Part shown: positions 19,660 to 24,949 of the stretch, one piece after another | Layout of the letters: every line of letters starts with the position of its first letter | Numbering within the stretch: the first letter of the stretch is position 1 | Source of the DNA: Bremia lactucae | Lineage: Eukaryota; Oomycota; Peronosporomycetes; Peronosporales; Peronosporaceae | DNA: 24,949 nucleotides | Direction: 5' to 3' | Assembly: GCF_004359215.1 (NCBI RefSeq) | Contig: NC_090610.1 | Span: forward strand, 11,589,850-11,614,798 | The notes under the pieces: generated by a model | What the model was told of the DNA's origin: nothing | What the model saw: the letters and a program-made list of their open reading frames with translations, nothing else | Database searches by the model: none | Program-made: the position numbers and the translations under genes

Positions 19660-20832
19660 ATGAAGTGTCTGCTCTCGCTCGCTGTAATAGCCGGTGCCCT
19701 CACTATCAGTGCAGTCGCTGACGACGATGCCGCCTACTTCTGTGATTCGGATTCGTACTGTGAAAAGACATTTCCCGACACAGCATGCATTTCTGTCAAC
19801 AATTACGGCGACGTGGTCTCCAAGTGCACACCGAACACATCAAAGCGCCCAGCTTGCCGCGGCGCGACTCCCGGCCTGTGCCCGTCGTTTCAGAGTGCCG
19901 ACATTGGCTACTTGAACGCCCACTGCGTTTTCGTATCAGAAGAAAATTTGTCGCTGTCTTCGAGCGGTTCAATGTCCAGTTCTCGTCGCCTCATGGCTCT
20001 AGCCGCAAACACGTCTGCAGTGTTGAGTAATAGCACTTTAGCTGCATCTTCCATGCTATCTTCCTTATCGGCCAGTCAAGGGGATGATGTGATGATTCCA
20101 GAAGGTAAAAATGGAATGTTCTCCGCTGAAGTAGATGGGGTAGCGGTAAGCGGTCAATTTATTTGCCTTGATGTGTCCGACTGTGCAAATAAGGCTGCTG
20201 ACCCCAGCACATGTGAGCCCACCACATGCCAGTCGCCCGACTCAAAAGAGGTATGCACTTACCACGGAACTTGCACATACAAGAGCAAGAGCAAAATCAA
20301 TAAGCGTAGCTGCATGTGCTACGCTGGATTTGACGGTGACAAATGCGAAAAGGAGGTATCAAATGCTTGTGACGTCGATTGCGGCACTGGTGGCGATTGT
20401 GTGGATGGAGAGTGCGTTTGCAAGGAAGGTTTCAATGGCGTGGAACATAACGGGAAGAAGGGTAAGCCCAACCAACGCTGCACTCGCTGCACAAATGACT
20501 TGGCGTGCCAAAATGGGAACACATGCAACACAGAAACTGGCAAGTGCATCTGTGGCCCTGGTTTTACGGGTGACACTTGTGGTGCTACTGAGGATTCCTG
20601 TACAACTCGTATGGATTGTGGTATCGGGGCATGCCAGGTGCTGACGAACGGCTCGTCTGCGTGCTTTTGCCCAATGTGCAACCCTACATGCAATCTCTGC
20701 GATATTAACGTCGACGCCTCATTTGACTGCTCGACATGCCAGGCCAACTCTGCTACCACTATGCAGTCTTTTAATCTGCTGATGGTTGCCTCAATGGTTG
20801 TCACGATATTGCTTACCAATTTGGCCCTGTGA
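19660..20832 (+). CDS. Secreted cysteine-rich EGF-like protein, probably GPI-anchored
   Basis: This is an intact single-exon gene of 390 aa. Residues 1-20 form a clear signal peptide (MKCLLSLAVIAGALTISAVA). Residues 28-89 are a cysteine-rich N-terminal domain. Residues 96-145 are Ser/Ala-rich and carry three N-glycosylation sequons (N96, N117, N124). Residues 169-360 are cysteine-rich with EGF-like modules: CMCYAGFDGDKC at 218-229, CVCKEGFNG at 252-260 and CICGPGFTGDTC at 296-307. The sequence ends with a small-residue stretch (QANSATT) and a hydrophobic tail (371-390) without following basic residues, as in GPI-anchor signals; a C-terminal membrane helix is the alternative. Such architecture indicates a cell-surface or extracellular protein with adhesion or recognition roles, but the exact function is unknown. 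It is convergent with the DUF1688 gene. The ATG at 19660 is chosen because the signal peptide begins there. Confidence 0.88.
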   Translation: MKCLLSLAVIAGALTISAVADDDAAYFCDSDSYCEKTFPDTACISVNNYGDVVSKCTPNTSKRPACRGATPGLCPSFQSADIGYLNAHCVFVSEENLSLSSSGSMSSSRRLMALAANTSAVLSNSTLAASSMLSSLSASQGDDVMIPEGKNGMFSAEVDGVAVSGQFICLDVSDCANKAADPSTCEPTTCQSPDSKEVCTYHGTCTYKSKSKINKRSCMCYAGFDGDKCEKEVSNACDVDCGTGGDCVDGECVCKEGFNGVEHNGKKGKPNQRCTRCTNDLACQNGNTCNTETGKCICGPGFTGDTCGATEDSCTTRMDCGIGACQVLTNGSSACFCPMCNPTCNLCDINVDASFDCSTCQANSATTMQSFNLLMVASMVVTILLTNLAL

Positions 20833-20922
20833 TAATTTAGAAGTCGCGTTGCTTAAATACGTTTCTTCTTAATCGTCAACATTACATTAATGGAAGTCCT
20901 CATTGTTAACCGAAATGTCGTC

Positions 20923-20928
20923 AATAAA
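20923..20928 (+). terminator. Candidate polyadenylation signal
   Basis: AATAAA lies 91 bases after the stop codon of the EGF-like gene, in a plausible 3' UTR. Confidence 0.4.
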
Positions 20929-21102
20929 GCATCTGTCGGACTGGCCTTAAAATTAAATTGCTGGCTAGAAAAGCTTACAGTTGTGTGAGAGGGCCCATGG
21001 TAATCTCTATTTACATATTCTCTTTGGACCTATGTCGCGAGTTAAGAAACTCGAAAGAAAATCACCTGAGACAAATTGTTACTTAATCAAAATATTTTTT
21101 CT

Positions 21103-21270
21103 TCATATCTTAAAAGCTTCTGCGAAGGCTTTCCTTTTGCGTCTGACAAACTCGATATTTTCCAAATGGAATTTTACTGGACAATCTAACACTTGCCGTG
21201 GATGCTTGTATAAGTCACCATTGAGTTCACTTATTTTGCCTGTTCTAACATATCGGTAAGTACAAGAAGT
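21103..21270 (-). other. Possible unidentified coding remnant
   Basis: A minus-strand frame ending at a TGA just below 21106 reads RTGKISELNGDLYKHP, then LDCPVKFHLENIEFVRRKRK and AFAEAFKI. Its balanced charged composition is more protein-like than the overlapping plus frame. There is no in-frame ATG and no known domain was recognised. It lies downstream of the DUF1688 gene's stop codon, whose 3' UTR may cover it. It may be a gene fragment, or a chance open frame. Confidence 0.25.
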
Positions 21271-21339
21271 GTGATGGACCGTGTTGCAAGAAGACAAGAT
21301 GACATAAACTATTTATTCGTGTACCGTTTCATTAAAGTT

Positions 21340-21345
21340 TTTATT
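21340..21345 (-). terminator. Candidate polyadenylation signal of the DUF1688 gene
   Basis: The minus strand reads AATAAA 88 bases after the stop codon at 21433; another AATAAA follows at 21317-21312. Confidence 0.35.
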
Positions 21346-21432
21346 AGCTTTAGCTATTTTAGTACTGCGTCAAGGATAACAACAGCAGAGAAGAGCGCCA
21401 ACATCCATGCCAGATATCACATTAAAACCGCT

Positions 21433-23026
21433 CTAAAAGACGGTGCCGTCACTAATAATCTTAATGGGTGGGCCACCATCAGTGCGTTTTTCTTTCGCAA
21501 TCGTGCGCCCAGCCTTCCAGCTTCCTCCTTCAAGCATCTATTTAAAGGACACAAATTCATGGATAGCAGCGAAAAAAATATCAAAAGGAGAGTTACCTTG
21601 ACTAAAGGGAAACAGGTAGCACTGACGTTTAAGCGCTCAAGAATAATTATGTGCAACTTGTCTAAAATCGCGATGGTAAGCGCCCGCCACTCGATGATAA
21701 CTTCAGCGCTAGGATCAAATTCGTCAATCAAAATCGATGAGAACTTCGGTACCAGCACACCAAAGTCCACCAACAGTCCTCCATTGCGATACTCGGGAAG
21801 GCCTGGTGCCATAAAGTTGGGGCATTAGTTTAATATTTGTGATTGTGTACAATTCCTATTCGCACCAGTCATTAGCTCAAGTTCTGTAATTATGAACCCT
21901 GCGTCTTGGAGCGGTTCCATGAGCGAGTAAGTCAGCCACTGCGAAAGCTTGTGGAAGCTCACGTATTTACCACCCTTCTCATCTTCAGGTAAGTATCTGC
22001 CATTTGAAAGCAACGAGAGTTTTGTTAGAATGACTGAATCATCTAATAGCTTTAATGAACTCTTAAATTAACCCACGCCAGCTCCCATACATCCCCCATA
22101 TTGTGGCCGTCAATCTGGGTTCGGCTTGTGGGCCAGATATCTTGCAGCCCGTACAAGATGACATTCCATAGTCTCGTTATCGACACTTCGCCATTTTCAT
22201 GCTGGTGCTTTTTTAGGTAGTCCACCAAATTCCCTGGCCGAATTGATCCATCTGCTCCAAGGAAAAACTCAGGATAATTGCTTAGGCTCGTTCCCAAACG
22301 CTGACATTAATAACAAAAAATATAGTTATTCACGTCATACTATATATAAATTCAGGGAACTTCTAAGAGATAGCAGCTACCTTAAGCAGATTCGTCCTCC
22401 CAGCACACCCTACCATCGGGTTCGTATCTGACTAAGCAACAACACGAACCACAAAGTCACACTAAAACCCACGAGTTAAGGTGAGAGCCTAAATCTACCA
22501 CTTGAAATGCCTTTGCAATCGCGTCATCAGCTAGAGCGGTCAATGCTGTTGCATCAACTCGGTGCGGCTCTTCTTTTGAATCGGCCGAAAATTCTCCACT
22601 AACAAACATGTGGAAACTGGCAATACCCAAACCTTCGCTCCGAGTGTAATATTCCAGAGTACCCGGTTCTTGATACTTCCACGTTGGACCAGCCCCTGCA
22701 TCAAGCAAAACACTCACGAGAGCCAAGTCTAGAAGTCGACGAGCTTTTTCCAGCTTGTCACAGTTCCATGACGACAACAAATTGGCAACACGCTGTGGAT
22801 TGCCGCTTTCAAAGTGGCGCCAGCGCGAATGGAATGGGACTTTTGCTTCGTTAGGAGTGGGGTACGACTGCCTAATGATGCCAAGTACATATTCAGCTAA
22901 GGCTGGAATTTTGCTTTCAACTACTAAGAAGTTGGGCAATTCATTCTGCTTGGCGAGGGAGAAAACACGATGGCAGCTATCACGGACCGATGGGAGCGAC
23001 CGCAAATACGTTACTTTTTCGGTCAT
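21433..23026 (-). CDS. URC4: DUF1688 family protein, URC4/Urg3-like (uracil catabolism)
   Basis: Six exons on the minus strand: 23026-22499, 22431-22381, 22300-22077, 21996-21866, 21802-21597 and 21537-21433. The five introns (67, 80, 80, 63 and 59 bp) all have GT...AG ends, and joining them gives one frame of 414 codons plus TAG. That equals the usual length of the family. Exon 1 (176 aa) has VTYLRSLPSVRDSC at 5-18, PFHSRWRHFE at 64-73, LLDAGAG at 107-113, TWKY at 115-118 and RSEGLG at 129-134. Later exons give NPMVG, RPGNLVDYL, IWPTSRT, FHKLSQWLTYSL, GLPEYRNGG (from residue 312) and EVIIEWRAL. The C-terminus is GGPPIKIISDGTVF. These are the conserved blocks of DUF1688. Yeast URC4 and fission yeast Urg3 belong to this family and act in the URC uracil-degradation pathway; the exact reaction is not settled. 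ATG 23026 is the first in-frame ATG. No other pathway gene is visible here. Confidence 0.9.
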
Positions 23027-23059
23027 TGAATCTTTCGTTGAGGTGCGGGTGCTTTGTCT

Positions 23060-23066
23060 GAAATGA
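23060..23066 (-). promoter_or_regulatory. Candidate initiator for the DUF1688 gene
   Basis: The minus strand reads TCATTTC, an exact fit to YCAYTYY, 33-40 bases upstream of the ATG at 23026. The spacing resembles that of the EGF-like gene. Confidence 0.4.
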
Positions 23067-23079
23067 TAATGCCGCAACT

Positions 23080-23630
23080 GTTGAAATTCATATGGAATTC
23101 AGTGTAAAACCTGCAGCCAATACCTTTACACAACACTGCTAATTCGCGTGACGACAATTAAATTTGTAATTGGCCAAAGTCGATTTGCAAAAGTAGAAGC
23201 GGAAAAAGAGAATATTACATAATGGTTTCCTGAAATTAGTCACGATGCTACTTTTTTTAGTATACTTTGGGTGTCAAGATGAATAAGCAATTTTGCGCTG
23301 CTTTACTGTCGGCTATAGTTCGCAATTAAAAATGATTGGGAAATTACGTATTAAATCAAAATTCAGCTAGTTGGATCCAAAAATTACCTAAGAAATTTAA
23401 GGTTATGATTGCTTTCCAACATGAAATTTGAATGTCACCTTGATCACCGCATCGAGGGATACTTTTGCATTGACTGCTGACCGCTCTATGTATGCCTTTG
23501 TAAAAATAACATCATTGATTTCTATGAGTGAAGTAATACAGTAGCAACATTAATGCCGCTTGCCTATGTTAAAAATGATTTTATGTCAAATGGTCAAGAC
23601 TAGGGTAAAGGGAAGGAAAAATAGAAGGGC
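23080..23630. other. Intergenic region upstream of the DUF1688 gene
   Basis: AT-rich sequence without a convincing ORF, RNA gene or transposon remnant. It should include the upstream promoter region of the minus-strand DUF1688 gene. Confidence 0.5.
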
Positions 23631-23639
23631 ATTTCCTTG

Positions 23640-23661
23640 GGGCATGCCTCTTTGCATGCCC
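23640..23661. repeat. Perfect hairpin
   Basis: GGGCATGC (23640-23647) and GCATGCCC (23654-23661) are perfect inverted arms around a six-base loop. A second hairpin, ACAGTTAT-CA-ATAACTGT, lies at 23766-23783. They could mark a small repeat or the outer part of the neighbouring LTR element; no target-site duplication was found. Confidence 0.6.
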
Positions 23662-24071
23662 TGTATTTAATAACCAATTTAATTTAATTGATTAATTCTA
23701 CTAGCATATATGTAGTGCATTAGATGAGATATAACAATCATTAGACAACCTTTATTCTGTCCTTCACAGTTATCAATAACTGTCATCAACAATGTATAAT
23801 TGTAGGCGGGCACGTCGTAATGCGGCCACGCTCTACTTAAGCACACACCCTAGCACAGCGAGGAAGCGGTTTGCACCTGCTTCTCTTGCGTGCAGTGAGG
23901 AAGTTGTGGTGGGCGCGCAAGCGACCTCAACCAACACACTAAGAACTCTGGTGAAGTGACGTCACGGGAGTGGTAATCCGTCTCCTCGTGCGCACTTCCC
24001 AAGTAGGTAGTAATTTTCAGACTGATTTTTATTTAATAGAATTAAATACAAATACCTATTTTTACCAATTA

Positions 24072-24159
24072 AAATGATATCTCTATAGATATCATTTAAT
24101 ATGTATTGCGAGCGTATCTTTATAGATACCTCGCGTAACTGATGACGCTAGCCGTCATC
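24072..24159. repeat. Three consecutive hairpins before the assembly gap
   Basis: AAATGATATC/GATATCATTT (24072-24097, perfect 10-bp arms) is the first. GCGAG-C-GTATC/GATAC-C-TCGC (about 24108-24134, imperfect) follows. GATGACG/CGTCATC (24141-24159, perfect 7-bp arms) is last. A further hairpin, TCCGCA/TGCGGA at 24281-24303, follows the gap. They occupy the U3 position of the LTR, like the repeats at 18765-18910. Confidence 0.8.
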
Positions 24160-24166
24160 ATGGATG

Positions 24167-24266
24167 NNNNNNNNNNNNNNNNNNNNNNNNNNNNNNNNNN
24201 NNNNNNNNNNNNNNNNNNNNNNNNNNNNNNNNNNNNNNNNNNNNNNNNNNNNNNNNNNNNNNNNNN
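24167..24266. other. Assembly gap of 100 N
   Basis: Exactly 100 N, the conventional placeholder for a gap of unknown size. It lies inside the LTR between hairpins, so the true LTR length and the left boundary of the element cannot be judged. Confidence 0.95.
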
Positions 24267-24581
24267 ATATGTCTATTTATTCCGCAGACTAATCAGGTGC
24301 GGAAGTAATCAGAGAGAGAGTTACGAGATAAGATAGATAAGAATTCATTTACATGTTTAGTATTAGTTTATAGTTAAGTCAACATTTACAAAGATAGATT
24401 AACAAGACACTTAACTATATTAATACAGTTTTCAATTTACACTCTTAAGCTAATTTGCCTTAAGAGAAGTCTTCCTCTATACGTACAGTCTACGTCACCT
24501 AACGAGAGGCACCACTCACTCTGAAGCAGTGTGAAGTGGACTTGTACTAAAACAGTACAAGTCGCAGTGCCCCGTTACACC

Positions 24582-24593
24582 TGGTAGCACTTT
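24582..24593 (+). other. Primer binding site of the right-hand element
   Basis: TGGTAGCACTTT starts two bases after the LTR end. It is identical to the site at 7707-7696 (-) and differs by one base from that at 18462-18451 (-). Pairing would require a tRNA ending AAAGTGCTACCA; the tRNA was not identified. Confidence 0.7.
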
Positions 24594-24629
24594 GAAGTCC
24601 TTCCAAGGACCACACTTCCCACTTTTGAC

Positions 24630-24949
24630 ATGGACATGTTAGATGGTAGTGGGAATACGCATCACGTTTCCCCTGAAAGCTACTCCTTTCTAAGTGATAT
24701 AGAAAGGAGTGCGGTTGAACGAATGAGTTCATCCGTAGGAAACGATGCAATCCTGGCATTACTGTCCAACTTAGACAGAGATGCCCTCCATTCAACCGTC
24801 GCCAAGTTCATACAACATGAACTTGACGAGATGAAGGAAAAAGTAGCCTTGCTGAATCAGCAAGGCTCTCAACAGGCGGAACTGTTGAGATTACAACAGG
24901 TACAGACCCCTGTACCTGGGATGACGCAAACGCGTCGTCCCGAAACTCT
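24630..24949 (+). CDS. Gag N-terminus of a family 2 Ty3/gypsy element, open to the window end
   Basis: ATG at 24630 lies 36 bases after the primer binding site, and the frame is open for all 106 codons present. It begins MDMLDGSGNTHHVSPES and contains ERMSSSVGNDAILALLSNL and ALHSTVAKFIQHELDEMKEK. A Gln/Leu-rich stretch (LLNQQGSQQAELLRLQQVQ) follows that looks like a short coiled coil. The shared RMSS, DxxHA/STxAKFIQHELDE residues link it to the broken gags at 7908 (+) and 18352 (-). Gag forms the virus-like particle of the element in the cell. No stop or frameshift is seen and the primer binding site is clean, so this copy is the best preserved here. An alternative start two codons later (MLD) matches the other copies equally well. 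The gene is cut by the window end. Confidence 0.82.
   Translation, partial: MDMLDGSGNTHHVSPESYSFLSDIERSAVERMSSSVGNDAILALLSNLDRDALHSTVAKFIQHELDEMKEKVALLNQQGSQQAELLRLQQVQTPVPGMTQTRRPET

Larger units (their letters stand above)
23957..24579 (+). repeat. 5' LTR of the right-hand family 2 element, 5' limit uncertain
   Basis: The right boundary is firm: GCCCCGTTACA ends at 24579 and a primer binding site follows after two bases. The left boundary is a guess at TGACGTCACGGGAG, where an inverted motif resembling the palindromic start of element C's LTR (TCTCCCGTAACA) occurs. A start further left or inside the gap is possible. The interior has U3-type hairpins, and AACGAGAGGCACC near 24500 matches GCGAGAGGTGTCC of element C's LTR. 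CTTGTACT...AGTACAAG at 24541-24561 is a perfect 8-bp hairpin just before the end. Confidence 0.5.

Noticed and set aside
19121..19721. Two plus-strand frames of 62 and 70 codons upstream of the EGF-like gene
   Set aside because: No recognisable domain; the second overlaps the start of the EGF-like gene in another frame.
20168..20644. 158-aa plus-strand ORF, and 166-aa minus-strand ORF at 20319-20819
   Set aside because: Both are out-of-frame readings of the EGF-like gene, whose frame has a signal peptide, regular cysteines and a C-terminal hydrophobic tail.
21271..21828. 185-aa plus-strand ORF
   Set aside because: It is the antisense of DUF1688 exons 5 and 6 and an intron; the minus strand has the conserved family motifs and splice sites.
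22755..23066. 103-aa plus-strand ORF
   Set aside because: Antisense of DUF1688 exon 1.

Overview
The window looks like nuclear DNA of an oomycete, most likely Peronosporales. The signs are short introns of 59-80 bp, initiator-like motifs close to the start codons, a DUF1688 (URC4/Urg3-type) gene, a secreted EGF-like protein, and large amounts of decayed Ty3/gypsy chromovirus DNA with the RNase H, integrase and chromodomain signatures usual in Phytophthora-like genomes. No bacterial operons, rRNA, tRNA or CRISPR arrays were seen. All identifications were made by reading; no database search was run.

Bases 1-7.7 kb hold family 1, a chromodomain Ty3/gypsy element, in broken pieces. A minus-strand 3' end lies at 1-1462 (3' LTR, polypurine tract, chromodomain). 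Reverse transcriptase, gag and protease fragments follow on the plus strand. A longer plus-strand pol (RT, RNase H, integrase, chromodomain, about 3.6-6.3 kb) ends in its own polypurine tract and LTR (7.23-7.69 kb). Both 3' ends carry an ORF on the strand opposite to pol, between the chromodomain and the polypurine tract. In the left copy it is open for 262 codons (501-1289).

Bases 7.7-18.93 kb hold family 2, two decayed elements lying tail to tail. Element B (+) runs from about 7.88 to 13.55 kb and element C (-) from 18.93 down to 13.55 kb. C keeps its 5' LTR and primer binding site. B's gag-protease region is interrupted by about 330 bp of mitochondrial DNA made of nad5, atp1 and probably nad7 pieces.

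Bases 19.6-23.1 kb are a small gene island with two convergent intact genes. One encodes a 390-aa secreted, cysteine-rich, EGF-like protein with a hydrophobic C-terminal tail (+). The other is a six-exon, 414-codon DUF1688/URC4-like gene (-) whose splice sites could all be placed in frame.

From about 23.6 kb to the end is another family 2 retrotransposon (+). Its LTR contains strong hairpins and a 100-base assembly gap, followed by an intact primer binding site and an open gag start that runs off the window. It is the best preserved and probably youngest element here. The two cellular genes have no evident functional link; everything else is transposable-element DNA or intergenic sequence.
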